Below the pieces are notes generated by a model. That model was not told the DNA's origin, searched no databases, and worked only from the letters and a program-made list of their open reading frames with translations. The position numbers and the translations under genes were made by a program. A stretch of 64,000 nucleotides of DNA from an uncultured Bacilli bacterium. GTDB taxonomy: Bacteria > Bacillota_I > Bacilli_A > RFN20 > CAG-826. Location of the stretch: assembly GCA_944368975.1 (NCBI GenBank), contig CALVXI010000004.1, forward strand, positions 1 to 64,000, read 5' to 3'. Shown piece by piece: positions 45,372-55,361 of the stretch. Within the stretch, counting starts at the first letter, position 1. The number at the start of each line of letters is the position of its first letter.

Positions 45372-47462
45372 ATGAATAAATGCAAAAAAGCATTAACCTT
45401 ATTAATCGGTGCTGCTTCAATTGTATCATTAAGTGCTTGTGGTGGAGTCGTTACTGAAAAAGCTAATACATTATTAAGTTATGAGACTAGCGATGGTTCA
45501 GGAAGAGTCGATTTTACTACCAATGACTTATTGATCAATTATTTCGAAAATAACACTGCCTCTACACAAGATTTGTACAATATTGTCTATGAAGCAATGC
45601 TAAAGAAATATTATGAAGATAGACCAACAGACTTAGCAACGCTTGAAACTGAAGCAAACACTAAAGTCAATGAAAAGAAAGATGAAGCACAAAAAAATGC
45701 AGATACTAATCAAACTTCATATGATGATGAATGGAATAGTATATTAGACACCGAACTTAGCGATTTTAAAGATGAAAAACGTACCGAAGAAGCTTTATAT
45801 AACAAATATTTAGTCGAAGCAATGAAAACAGATATCGGTGACCAATTCTATAATACCTTCAAAGAATGGAATCAAGACAAAATTGCTGAAGGAGATCAAA
45901 CATTACAAGATAAATACAATATTTTATTTGGTGAAAACGGATATTTAGAAAAAAGAATTCCTTATCATGTTAGTCATATTCTTGTAAATGTCGACGCTGC
46001 TAGTAATACAATCTATAACGGTGAAATAAGTGAAGATGATGCTAAACAAATTTATAATGTTTTAGAACCATTAGCTCATGGCGATTCAAGTTTTGGTACT
46101 GTAGCTGAAGACCATTCAGATGATACTTCTGCTGATTCTTTCGGTAACTTAGGTATTATGGATAAATCAACAAGCTTCGTTAACGAATTTAAACTTGGAA
46201 TTTACATTTACGATACTTTATTTAATACCGATGAACAAATTTCAGGTAATGCCGCAGCAGATCCATTTGATTTAGGAGATAGTGAAAATAGACAATTCTT
46301 CGAAGATCTTGGAATCAATTTTATTCCATATGAAGCTGTTACAATGTTAAATGATGTTTCTGGTGAAACAACAGATTCATCAAATCACCAAGTTAATAAC
46401 GGAAACGCTGCTTATTATCCACGTAATATCATTTTTAATACATACTTTAATAATCATAATATTAGCTTTATTACTAAAGAAGGTATGTCAATTGCAGGAA
46501 GTGAAGTAGATTTAAATACAAATGCTGATACTTTAGCAGAACAAACAATCACTAATTATTCACATAAAGGTAATAATGGTGAAACTTATTATTCCGATTT
46601 AACAAGTACAGGTGATTTCAAAGATGTTAATAATTATTCCTACACTTGGAAAAATGGTGCACCTTTAACAGATGGTACTTTAGATGGTTTCCAAGAAATT
46701 ACCTTTAATTATGATGTTAATGGTGATAAACAAATTAATGCTAATGACAAAAAAGAAGTTTTATGTGATGAAAAAGGTAATCCAATAATCGTTGTTAGAG
46801 CAGGAACTTCTGACTATCAAGGAATTCACTTTATAGTCGTTGAAAGAAGCGGACTTGAACAAACTAAAGAATATACCTATGAAACTGAGGAAGGACAAAC
46901 CTACAACTACACTTCAACTTTAGCAGAATACTACGCAAGTGAATCTCCTCTTACAAATACAAATGCTATTGAAACAAATGCTCCTTATGTTAGCGTTGAT
47001 AGCGATGGAACAATTCATAGTAATACTGGTACTCCTACTTTTGCTAAAACTACTTATATTAATAATGTTAGTTCAAACTATGCCGACTACCGTAAAAGAG
47101 CTGAAACATTAGAAAATACTATTAGAAAATTTGACCCAGCTTATGATTATCGTGCTTTTAGTTGGTTAATGGAAGTTACCGATTTTGTGAATACCGATGA
47201 AATTTTAGTAACATTTGGTGGTGATAATGAAACTACTATTAATATTAAAGAAAGAGTTAATAATTATGTCCAAAATCAAATTGCAAGTAATGAAAATTCA
47301 TATTTAATTTCTGAAGATACTTGGACAGATTACGTTGAATATTTAAAGAATCAACAAACTCAAAGAAAATCAAAATTAATTCCTTTAACTTGTGCTATTG
47401 GATTTAGTGGCGGATATGGCGAATCAGGTAATTTATATGACCTTTGCCATTACGAGGAATAA
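45372..47462 (+). CDS. PrsA-like lipoprotein with parvulin-type domain
   Basis: A 696-residue lipoprotein; the lipobox LSAC places the lipidated Cys at residue 23. At about 196-285 a parvulin-like prolyl isomerase domain is suggested by VSHILVNVD, a FG..AEDHSDD stretch, FGNLGIMDKSTSFVNEF and a spacer insertion. At about 445-458 a DVNGDKQINANDKKEV loop resembles an EF-hand/dockerin calcium site. The family folds secreted proteins outside the membrane. It is preceded by AGGAGG and followed by a second lipoprotein. Long inserts distinguish it from standard PrsA (~290 residues). Confidence 0.72.
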   Translation: MNKCKKALTLLIGAASIVSLSACGGVVTEKANTLLSYETSDGSGRVDFTTNDLLINYFENNTASTQDLYNIVYEAMLKKYYEDRPTDLATLETEANTKVNEKKDEAQKNADTNQTSYDDEWNSILDTELSDFKDEKRTEEALYNKYLVEAMKTDIGDQFYNTFKEWNQDKIAEGDQTLQDKYNILFGENGYLEKRIPYHVSHILVNVDAASNTIYNGEISEDDAKQIYNVLEPLAHGDSSFGTVAEDHSDDTSADSFGNLGIMDKSTSFVNEFKLGIYIYDTLFNTDEQISGNAAADPFDLGDSENRQFFEDLGINFIPYEAVTMLNDVSGETTDSSNHQVNNGNAAYYPRNIIFNTYFNNHNISFITKEGMSIAGSEVDLNTNADTLAEQTITNYSHKGNNGETYYSDLTSTGDFKDVNNYSYTWKNGAPLTDGTLDGFQEITFNYDVNGDKQINANDKKEVLCDEKGNPIIVVRAGTSDYQGIHFIVVERSGLEQTKEYTYETEEGQTYNYTSTLAEYYASESPLTNTNAIETNAPYVSVDSDGTIHSNTGTPTFAKTTYINNVSSNYADYRKRAETLENTIRKFDPAYDYRAFSWLMEVTDFVNTDEILVTFGGDNETTINIKERVNNYVQNQIASNENSYLISEDTWTDYVEYLKNQQTQRKSKLIPLTCAIGFSGGYGESGNLYDLCHYEE

Positions 47463-47476
47463 TTGAGGTGAACAAT

Positions 47477-49423
47477 ATGAAGAAAAATAAATTTACTGCC
47501 GTTGCTTTAATTGCTACAGCCTTAACTCTTACATCATGTTCTAGTACAATTTATCCAGGATTAGACCATGAAAACATTACAATATCTGGTGATGAATATT
47601 TTACTAGTGATAATTTAGATTATATTTATGAAAAATTACACGATGCTTCAACTACTGGTGAAGAAGTTAGAGATATTATCATTTCAAATTACACTTTAGG
47701 TTATATTGGTGATTATCGATTAATTGATGGCGAAATTAAATTAATTGGTTTTGATGTTACTGATGAAACAGGTGCAACCGAAACTACGGAAGCTCAAAAA
47801 TTTGAATTTATCCAAAATCATGAAATTTATCATGATAAAGATCTTAATGGTGATTATATTACTCCAGATCAAGCAAATTTAGCTAACTATACTAATAGAA
47901 TTCAAATTTTTAAGGACATTATTTTAGATAACACTATTACAACTTTATTCACTGAAGCAAATAGTGATTCATATAAAACAGATAATTACTTTAATGAAGT
48001 TTTATATGCAAGAAGTAAATTCCCAGATTATCAAATTGCTGATTTTGATCCTTCATTTACTGATGGTAAAAATATTTATGATAAAGAATGGGAAAGCGAA
48101 ATTGTTTGGAATAATGAACAAGGTCATTATGAACTTCCAAGCGCTGATTTCCCTTTCACAAATGGAATTTTAATTGATTCAACAATTTCTACTGAAAATA
48201 TTGATTCAATTGTTGGTACAGATAACTCAACTGGTTTACCAATGTTACATATTAATTTATATGAAGAATATATAAATAAAGAAATTATTCCTGATATCTT
48301 AAATAATTTATTAGTTGAACAATATATTTATGACAATCAATATACTACTTTAAGTAGAACTCAAGCTAGAAAAATTAATTATGTTGCAATTACTACTACA
48401 TCAGATAACATTAACGCTGCTCGTAGATTAATTAATGCTTATATTGATGAAGTTATCGTTAAGAGTTTAGAACCATATCAAACTTTAAATGAAGAAAACG
48501 CTTTAACTGAAACTGAAGAGTATCAACCACTTAATTTTGATGTATTAAGTGACGCTTGGAAGGGAATCTATGATGATGATCCATCATTTGATGCAACTTT
48601 AGTTGAAGAAAGAGCCCCAATTAAAGAAGCTGATGGTACATATAAATATGTAACCGGCAATGAATTATACGAACAAGCTCGTTTCACTCAAATAAAAACT
48701 CACGCTGATGCTATTAATTCACGTGATGGTTCTACTTCTTATATCGATGGTAAAAAACATACATATTACGAAAATACCCAATATGGTGCATTAATGGAAA
48801 ATTTTGCATTAATGAATAATGATCGTAATGATGCATCAAGTAACAGCCAATGGTCTTCATTTACTAATAGTGGTGAATACACATATGAGCATGGATTAGA
48901 ATTACAAACTAATGAAATTAGAATTGATGATTATACAGGTTATTTAGTTGGAACAAGTTCAAGTGGATTTAGTGATTTACCTACAGCTATTACTGATTCC
49001 TTATTTGAATATAGTGTTTCACTTGATACACCAGAAGATAGAACTCAATTTAATTCTCGTAATTCAGATTATGTCACTATGGTTAATGGACGTTATTTCT
49101 TAAAAAGAGCAACTTCCTTATCAACAAATATTCATGATCAAATAGTTATTCCTGATAGTGATAGCTCAACATTCTATATTGTTGAAATTGAATATGCTTT
49201 AAATCAAAATAAAATGACTCCAAGAGAAGATCAAGATGCTGCTAACTTTGAAATTGAGCAAACAGCTAGAGAAATTGGTTATACTTTAGCTAGTGGTGAC
49301 ACTTATCAAAATACTGCTTATCTATATTATCTTGAAAATTGTGGAATCGAATATAATGATCAATCAATTTATGATTATATGTTATCAACATATCCTGATT
49401 TATTCGATGATTCAAATAACTAA
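47477..49423 (+). CDS. large lipoprotein, possible paralogue of the PrsA-like neighbour
   Basis: The start is placed at MKKNKFTAV (47477), preceded by GAGGTG; the protein has 648 residues. The lipobox LTSC gives a lipidated Cys at residue 21. The mature part is acidic and Asn/Thr/Tyr-rich, with layout similar to its neighbour (helical N-terminal region, then long inserts), but I see no convincing parvulin motif. It is probably a surface chaperone-like partner; function unknown. It is translated 14 nt after the first lipoprotein and ends in a strong terminator. Confidence 0.7.
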   Translation: MKKNKFTAVALIATALTLTSCSSTIYPGLDHENITISGDEYFTSDNLDYIYEKLHDASTTGEEVRDIIISNYTLGYIGDYRLIDGEIKLIGFDVTDETGATETTEAQKFEFIQNHEIYHDKDLNGDYITPDQANLANYTNRIQIFKDIILDNTITTLFTEANSDSYKTDNYFNEVLYARSKFPDYQIADFDPSFTDGKNIYDKEWESEIVWNNEQGHYELPSADFPFTNGILIDSTISTENIDSIVGTDNSTGLPMLHINLYEEYINKEIIPDILNNLLVEQYIYDNQYTTLSRTQARKINYVAITTTSDNINAARRLINAYIDEVIVKSLEPYQTLNEENALTETEEYQPLNFDVLSDAWKGIYDDDPSFDATLVEERAPIKEADGTYKYVTGNELYEQARFTQIKTHADAINSRDGSTSYIDGKKHTYYENTQYGALMENFALMNNDRNDASSNSQWSSFTNSGEYTYEHGLELQTNEIRIDDYTGYLVGTSSSGFSDLPTAITDSLFEYSVSLDTPEDRTQFNSRNSDYVTMVNGRYFLKRATSLSTNIHDQIVIPDSDSSTFYIVEIEYALNQNKMTPREDQDAANFEIEQTAREIGYTLASGDTYQNTAYLYYLENCGIEYNDQSIYDYMLSTYPDLFDDSNN

Positions 49424-49435
49424 TTAAGTAAACTT

Positions 49436-49466
49436 AAAGGAGCATTTAAAAATGCTCCTTTTATTT
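49436..49466 (+). terminator. terminator of the lipoprotein operon
   Basis: The 12-bp stem AAAGGAGCATTT (49436-49447) pairs with AAATGCTCCTTT (49450-49461), followed by TATTT. Confidence 0.85.
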
Positions 49467-49487
49467 AAAAATAAAGAAGGTAAAAAT

Positions 49488-49913
49488 ATGGAAGAATATC
49501 AAAAAAATTGTGTTTTTTGTAATATTGGATTACATCTAATCCCAAGTAACATCATTTATGAAGATGATGAAATTGTTGCTTTTTTAGATAATGCTCCAGC
49601 AACTTATGGACATACACTTGTTATTTCTAAGAAACATTATGACAATTTCTTATCTTGTCCAAAAGAAATTATGCATAAAATGATGGATTTAGCTCAAAGA
49701 ATTGGCCAAGTTTCAATTAAACAATTAGGAGCTAAAGGCGTTAATATATTAACTAATTGTTACGAAGCTGCTGGTCAAACGATAAGTCATTTTCATATCC
49801 ATGTTATCCCACGCTATAACTCTGTTGAAGGTTTCCAAATTACAATGAAGGGTGACTTATTAGATTTAAATCTTCCAGCAATTGCAAAAGCAATTAAAGA
49901 AGATTTAAAATAA
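49488..49913 (+). CDS. HIT-family nucleotide-binding protein
   Basis: A 141-residue histidine-triad hydrolase. CVFCNIGL is the N-terminal zinc-type motif, the active-site triad is HFHIHVIP, and NAPATYGHTLVISKKH is conserved. It probably hydrolyses adenosine 5'-phosphoramidate-like nucleotides (Hit/HinT branch). The start at MEEYQ (49488) is chosen because the longer frame would begin in the preceding terminator; GAAGG lies upstream. It lies between two terminators. Confidence 0.92.
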   Translation: MEEYQKNCVFCNIGLHLIPSNIIYEDDEIVAFLDNAPATYGHTLVISKKHYDNFLSCPKEIMHKMMDLAQRIGQVSIKQLGAKGVNILTNCYEAAGQTISHFHIHVIPRYNSVEGFQITMKGDLLDLNLPAIAKAIKEDLK

Positions 49914-49941
49914 AAACTTAAGATTTGCAAGGATTTTAAAT

Positions 49942-49970
49942 AAAATGACCTAGTTTCTAGGTCATTTTAT
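49942..49970. terminator. bidirectional terminator
   Basis: A 12-bp stem AAAATGACCTAG (49942-49953) pairs with CTAGGTCATTTT (49957-49968), with a T-rich run on the plus side. It lies between the convergent HIT and yhaM genes. Confidence 0.82.
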
Positions 49971-49971
49971 T

Positions 49972-50901
49972 TTATTTTATTTTCTTATGTTTATAATATG
50001 AGGCATTATCTAAAGCGAATATTCGTTCTGTATAACTATCTTCCTCAATATCGCTAAAAGCTTTATCAAGAACCATCATTTTAGCATCTAAATCGTCAAT
50101 CATTGATAAAAGTAAGGCTTCTCTAGTTAATGGAACAACTGGTGAACCATATTCTAATTTTCCATGGTGAGATAAAATCATATGTTCAAGTAATAAAGGT
50201 ACTTCACTTGTTATTTTTAATTCATCGCTAATTTCTTTTATAATACTCATACCAATAGATATATGGCCTAATAAATTACCTTCATTTGTATAACTTGGAG
50301 CAACATAACCACTAAATTCTATAACCTTGCCTATATCGTGTAATAAGCATCCAGAAATTAATAAATCATAATCACAGTCATAAAGTTTACTTAATTGTTC
50401 AGCAACTTTACACATCATAACTGAATGATGTAGTAACCCATGATAAAATTCATGGTGATTTCTTACGGCAGCTGGATAATCAATAAATTTAGAATAATAT
50501 TTTTTAAATACAGCATCTAATATAGCCTTACAATCATCGTTTTTAATAGAATTTTTATAATAATTGAAATCTTCAATTAATGTATCAAATTCAATTGATC
50601 CTAACATTAATAAGGATGATAAATCATTATCTTTAGGATCAACTTCAAAAATATCAGCGATTCTAATTTGTAATTTGTCTTTAAATTTAGTTACTTCACC
50701 ATCAATTCTTACTATTTTGCCTTTTTCACTTTTATTAATATCTTCTATAGTAACATCCCATTTTTTTGCATCAATAATACCCGATTTGTCTTGTAAAACA
50801 AAACTTAAATAATTTAAACCGTTTGTGGTAATCCCTTTATTTACATCTTTAATTAAATAAACTCCTGAAGCATTTCCTCTTTCAATTAAATCTTTTATCA
50901 T
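49972..50901 (-). CDS. yhaM: 3'-5' exoribonuclease YhaM
   Basis: An N-terminal OB-fold (about residues 10-90, GVYLIKDVNKGITTNGLNYLSFVLQDKSG) precedes an HD domain with metal residues in HSVMMCKVAEQL, GCLLHDIGKVIEF and ILSHHGKLEYGSPVVP. It has 309 residues, full length for the family, which degrades RNA and ssDNA 3'-5'. GGAGA precedes the ATG. It lies 10 nt downstream of the glycosyltransferase gene. Confidence 0.93.
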   Translation of the reverse strand: MIKDLIERGNASGVYLIKDVNKGITTNGLNYLSFVLQDKSGIIDAKKWDVTIEDINKSEKGKIVRIDGEVTKFKDKLQIRIADIFEVDPKDNDLSSLLMLGSIEFDTLIEDFNYYKNSIKNDDCKAILDAVFKKYYSKFIDYPAAVRNHHEFYHGLLHHSVMMCKVAEQLSKLYDCDYDLLISGCLLHDIGKVIEFSGYVAPSYTNEGNLLGHISIGMSIIKEISDELKITSEVPLLLEHMILSHHGKLEYGSPVVPLTREALLLSMIDDLDAKMMVLDKAFSDIEEDSYTERIFALDNASYYKHKKIK

Positions 50902-50910
50902 ACCGTCTCC

Positions 50911-52086
50911 TTAATAATGATCTTTTATTGCTCTATTATAAACTCTTAATATATTGTTGTAAAAAGAACTAATACTATATTTATCTAATATTTTTTTAGT
51001 ATTATTATTAATTCTTTCTTTATCAGAATTAGAAAGATTTAATATTGTTACTAAATGTTTAATAAAATCATTTTCATTTTTATATATAAAACCACTTTCA
51101 TTATCTATAATAACACCTTCTAAGAAGTCAGCTTTTCTAGCTAAAACTATCGTATTACTTGCTAATGCCTCTAAGTAAGTTAATCCTTGAGTTTCGGTAA
51201 TACTAGAATTAATAAAAACATCACTAATTGCATAATATTTACTAACTTCTTCGTGTGGGACTTTCCCTAAAAATGATACATATTGATTCATATTTAAATT
51301 ATCGCATTCTTTTTTAAGTTCTTCTAAATAAGGACCATCTCCAACGACTAAAACCTTAACCTTTTCATAGTTATATTTTTTAATAAAACTATTAATATAA
51401 GCTAAAGTTTCATCAAAATTCTTTTCTTTTGAAATTCTACCAATAATTAAAAAAACTTTAAAATTACTAGAGATTTGAAGGGTTTTCTTTAAATTTTCTT
51501 TATTTTCTTTATGAGCTAAGGCATTTTTAATAAATGTATCTAGACTTAATCCAGTCGGTACAACATTTATATATTTTCTTGAATTAATCAATTTAAAATA
51601 TTTTTTAGTAGCTTCAGAAGGAACTATAGTTTCATCACTATTATAAACATATTTTTTAATTAATTTTCTAACTATATCTTTAGCAATATTATCTAAAAAT
51701 CCATGTGTAATATAATAAGTATAATATTCAATCATTGTATGAAATGTATAAACAAGAGGTATCTTATACCTTTTAGCAGCATTATAGCCAATTAATCCAA
51801 CGCCATATTCGGTATTAGCATGAATAACATCTAAATTAAGATTTTTAATAAATTTAAGAATCTTAATTGAGAAAGGAAAAACTAATTTATAATTATAAAT
51901 TCTTTTTAAGGTGACACCTTTTATTCTATAGATATGCTCTTTTTCATCATAATATGTTTTATCTCCAGTAGTAAAAACAAATACCTCATGACCATTATTT
52001 TTTAAGACTTCAAATAATAATGAACAACTAGTTGCTACCCCATTAATTTCCGGAGTAAAAGTATCAGTGAAAATTCCTATTCTCAT
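50911..52086 (-). CDS. GT4-family glycosyltransferase
   Basis: A GT-B fold enzyme of 391 residues. The N-terminal IGIFTDTFTPEINGVATS and HANTEYGVGLIGYNAAKR and the C-terminal LIIGRISKEKNFDETL, VGDGPYLEELKK and SITETQGLTYLEALASN are typical of processive 1,2-diacylglycerol 3-glucosyltransferases and related GT4 enzymes. It overlaps the flippase-like gene by 23 nt, so a glycolipid-synthesis pair is inferred. The acceptor is not shown by sequence. Confidence 0.87.
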   Translation of the reverse strand: MRIGIFTDTFTPEINGVATSCSLLFEVLKNNGHEVFVFTTGDKTYYDEKEHIYRIKGVTLKRIYNYKLVFPFSIKILKFIKNLNLDVIHANTEYGVGLIGYNAAKRYKIPLVYTFHTMIEYYTYYITHGFLDNIAKDIVRKLIKKYVYNSDETIVPSEATKKYFKLINSRKYINVVPTGLSLDTFIKNALAHKENKENLKKTLQISSNFKVFLIIGRISKEKNFDETLAYINSFIKKYNYEKVKVLVVGDGPYLEELKKECDNLNMNQYVSFLGKVPHEEVSKYYAISDVFINSSITETQGLTYLEALASNTIVLARKADFLEGVIIDNESGFIYKNENDFIKHLVTILNLSNSDKERINNNTKKILDKYSISSFYNNILRVYNRAIKDHY

Positions 52087-53431
52087 CCTCTTCCTCCTTT
52101 TTAATATCTTCTTTTTTTACAATTTCTTCAGTTTTATGATGTTTACCAATTTTTAGTTTAGCTAATAATTCTTTTCTTTCAAGAGACTTAGTTAAATATT
52201 GTTCATCGCTACTTTTCTTTCTTTCTTCAAATGTTTCAAGTTGTAATGTTACGAAAGTACTTCTTTCTAAAGAATAGAATCTTTCAACAGTCTTAACACC
52301 ACGCGATTTATATGTCGCTGCCACAATAGCACTAATAAGAAATGGGAAATAATAAGTAATCATTCTCCATAATAACATTGCAGCTTTAATTCCACCTGTA
52401 GTAAAGCTAGCATCATAATAATTTTGAAATAAATTCGTAAAAATAAATTCGCTTACTCCAGCACTACCAGGAATTGGAATTAGTCCACAAATCATTTGAT
52501 GATAATTAGTAAAAACTATACTTTCAAAAATACGATTTGCAATATCTATACTAGGATCTTCAAAAGCACCTAAAGATAGACCTACAACATAAGGAAATGA
52601 ATCATTAATAATCATAACAAATAATGTTAATAAAAAAATTAAAACTGTAAAAGGGATGTTAGACTGTAAACGTCTAAGCTCAATACGAAAATTTTCAATT
52701 TGAATCCTAAATTCATCTCTTTTTCTTTCTAAATCAGTAACAATATGTAATTTATATAACAAATTCACTCCGTGATTTAAAACAAAATTATGAAGCCTTC
52801 TTGAATAAGAAACTAAAAACATCGTCGTAATCACTATTGCGTTTAATAAAAATCCTAAAATAATAAATACAACTATTGGGATTTCAAAAGATTCACCAAT
52901 ACGAATGATTCCTATGCCTAATACTTTATTAATTTTAAATAATGATATTAATCCTACAAATAATAAACAAAGCTGATAAATAATAAATTGCATAACTAAA
53001 ACACTTGCAGCATTTGATATATTTACGCCTTGTTTTTTAAATGTTATAGCTTGAGCAAATTGTCCTCCACTATTTGCTCCAGGAGTAATATTATTATAAA
53101 AAGTTCCAACCATTTGATTCGCTAAAGCTTGATGATACTTATATTTTCTTGTGTATAATCTAGCAAACATAAATAAGCAAAAGCTACCTAAACTATGACT
53201 TAAAAGAAGCATACCAATAAATATAAAGATATACATTATATCCATGTCTTTGAACATCATGCCGATTGCTATTACAGTTGGATAAGTTACTCCTTCATAA
53301 ACTGTTTCACCACTTAAAGAAAAACCTAGAACTAAACTAGTTAGTCCAATTATAAGAACTAAATATAATATATATTTGCCCACTTTTTTCTTAGGTTCTT
53401 TTTTATCTTTTAATTCAGTTATATCTTCCAT
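52064..53431 (-). CDS. flippase-like membrane protein (MprF N-terminal/UPF0104 type)
   Basis: A 455-residue protein with about eight transmembrane helices in the lysylphosphatidylglycerol-synthase transmembrane family. The family segment GLIPIPGSAGVSEFIFTNLF is clear, as is NNITPGANSGGQFAQAI. The catalytic lysyltransferase part of MprF is absent; the C-terminus is a charged cytosolic tail. Coupled to the downstream GT4 gene, it may move a glycolipid across the membrane. There is no Shine-Dalgarno; TAAAAT ends 7 nt before the ATG. Confidence 0.85.
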   Translation of the reverse strand: MEDITELKDKKEPKKKVGKYILYLVLIIGLTSLVLGFSLSGETVYEGVTYPTVIAIGMMFKDMDIMYIFIFIGMLLLSHSLGSFCLFMFARLYTRKYKYHQALANQMVGTFYNNITPGANSGGQFAQAITFKKQGVNISNAASVLVMQFIIYQLCLLFVGLISLFKINKVLGIGIIRIGESFEIPIVVFIILGFLLNAIVITTMFLVSYSRRLHNFVLNHGVNLLYKLHIVTDLERKRDEFRIQIENFRIELRRLQSNIPFTVLIFLLTLFVMIINDSFPYVVGLSLGAFEDPSIDIANRIFESIVFTNYHQMICGLIPIPGSAGVSEFIFTNLFQNYYDASFTTGGIKAAMLLWRMITYYFPFLISAIVAATYKSRGVKTVERFYSLERSTFVTLQLETFEERKKSSDEQYLTKSLERKELLAKLKIGKHHKTEEIVKKEDIKKEEEDENRNFH

Positions 53432-53536
53432 CTTATATATTTTACAATAACTAAAATATCAAGTTAATTACTAATTTCAATAATAAAAACAGTAAGAAAT
53501 CTTTAAAAACCCTCTAAAACTCAAGTATTTTATAAT

Positions 53537-54793
53537 TTATTTATAGTTTTGCCACTTTCCACCATGTAATCTATGTAGCTCTTCAGTAACTAAGAACCAT
53601 TTAATTACACTATTTCGATGAGGATAAAATTCAATAAACTCACCTTTAACAAATGTATAAAAGCGACTAGCATCAGTACACATTCCATATGTTGGAGTTT
53701 CATTTAAAGTTAAATTAAACTCAAAGTTTTTACCATTCCTTTTTCCTCTAAAGTAAATTCCATTATGATCGATATGAAGGATTCCTTTACCTTCAATATT
53801 ACTTGTCTTTTTATTTTTTAAATATTTATACTTTGGTAAAAATCCAATATCAACGCTTTCCTCGAAATAAAAATCAGGATTACTAATCTCTTTTTTTACT
53901 TCATCTCTTTGATATTCATACCAAATCTTAGGATCTTCAAAAATAACACTATCATTAATGGCTTTTAAGTTATATTTATTATCCATTTCAAAACGATTGC
54001 CACACTTTGTACAAGTCCATGAATTTTCATCACTGATTGATTCAAATTCGGCTCCACACTTAGGACATTTATATAACAATTGATGAATGTTTTTTGCAAT
54101 TTCTTTACTCTTATAAGTTATTTGCTCTTTTTTATTAAATTCATAATCATTCATTACAATGTTTTTATTTAATATCTCCGTAATTTCATCGACAGTTTTA
54201 TTATTTAAGTCATCAATAGAAAATAGTTTTTTATAGGAAACACAAACTTTTCCTTTACGATCTTTAATATTATATTTTGGACTAGTTAGATACCCGCCAT
54301 CGATATGGCACATATAAACAGGAACATTTAAAAATTTTAAAAGTTTAGCACTACCTAAAGCTACAGGTTGACTTCCTCCACTTATCGAACTCATCCCTTC
54401 AGGAAATAAAGCTATTCTTCCGCCTTTATTTATTAATTTTTTCATTTGGATAACAGGATATACATCAGGCGTAAAATTCTTTTTAGGTATTTCATGAAGA
54501 AGTCCAAAAATCCCTTTTAAATGAGATCTAAAGAATTCATTATATCCAGCTACAAAATTAAATCTATGAGGTAATAAAGGTATTGCTGTAAACATATAAT
54601 CAAGTCTACTAGCATGATTTGAAACTAATATATATGGTCCTTTTTCTTTTTTAGGATCATCAATGAAAGTAGCTTTCAAATAATATCCTTTAGCTACTGT
54701 AAATTTCCAAAAATAGGCTAAAAAATTGTAGATTAAAAAGTTAGGAACATTTAATTCCTTTGAATGTAGCCTCTCTTCGATACTTTTTTTCAT
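53537..54793 (-). CDS. PlsC-type 1-acylglycerol-3-phosphate acyltransferase with zinc ribbon
   Basis: The acyltransferase domain (about residues 20-205) has SNHASRLDYMF (an HX4D variant), FVAGYNEFFRS and FPEGMSS. At about 236-268 two CxxC pairs (CPKCGAEF and CTKCGNRF) form a zinc ribbon, and a further ~150-residue C-terminal domain of unknown type follows. At 418 residues it is much longer than standard PlsC (~200-240). It is probably membrane-associated phospholipid synthesis; the added domains may regulate it. There is no Shine-Dalgarno; TATAAT ends 6 nt before the ATG. Confidence 0.82.
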   Translation of the reverse strand: MKKSIEERLHSKELNVPNFLIYNFLAYFWKFTVAKGYYLKATFIDDPKKEKGPYILVSNHASRLDYMFTAIPLLPHRFNFVAGYNEFFRSHLKGIFGLLHEIPKKNFTPDVYPVIQMKKLINKGGRIALFPEGMSSISGGSQPVALGSAKLLKFLNVPVYMCHIDGGYLTSPKYNIKDRKGKVCVSYKKLFSIDDLNNKTVDEITEILNKNIVMNDYEFNKKEQITYKSKEIAKNIHQLLYKCPKCGAEFESISDENSWTCTKCGNRFEMDNKYNLKAINDSVIFEDPKIWYEYQRDEVKKEISNPDFYFEESVDIGFLPKYKYLKNKKTSNIEGKGILHIDHNGIYFRGKRNGKNFEFNLTLNETPTYGMCTDASRFYTFVKGEFIEFYPHRNSVIKWFLVTEELHRLHGGKWQNYK

Positions 54794-54854
54794 AGCACTA
54801 TTATAGTAAATTTACTTGTTAATTAACTATAAAATTTTAACTTCTTTTTAAAAT

Positions 54855-55361
54855 TTATTTATCATTTTTAATAAAAGCACTACTTGGATTAACAAAAAAT
54901 TTTTCACCAAATAAATCATACTCTTCGATATCGCCATCTAGTTTAGTCGATAAAGTAATTGTATCAATGTGATTAAATCCGATTCGTTTATATAATGCTA
55001 AAGCACTTTTATTCATTGGGCTAACTTCTATTTGAACTCGAGGTCCTTTTTGTTTATTTCTTACTATATCCATAATAGATGATAAACAATATGTTCCAAG
55101 TCCTTTCCCACGGTATTCTTTTTTAATATAAAGATATTCAATATTATTAAAATAACCATATTTCTCATTTACAAATACAAAACCAGCAATATCGTTATCA
55201 TAGCAAACTAAATAACTTATGCATTCAGGATCAAGCATTCTTCTAATGTCTTCAAGGATGTCATTGTCGTTTACAGTAGCTAATTGTGATTTCCAAAAAT
55301 CTCTTAACATGCTGGCCACTTCTAAAATATCGTTTAATTCGATTTTCTTTAAACTTTTCAT
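54855..55361 (-). CDS. GNAT-family N-acetyltransferase
   Basis: A 168-residue acetyltransferase with the acetyl-CoA loop IKKEYRGKGLGTYCLSSIMD and the C-terminal LALYKRIGF. The start is set at MKSLKKIELND (55361), with AGGAGG about 12 nt upstream; the frame extends further but upstream codons lie before the ribosome site. Substrate unknown. Confidence 0.88.
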   Translation of the reverse strand: MKSLKKIELNDILEVASMLRDFWKSQLATVNDNDILEDIRRMLDPECISYLVCYDNDIAGFVFVNEKYGYFNNIEYLYIKKEYRGKGLGTYCLSSIMDIVRNKQKGPRVQIEVSPMNKSALALYKRIGFNHIDTITLSTKLDGDIEEYDLFGEKFFVNPSSAFIKNDK

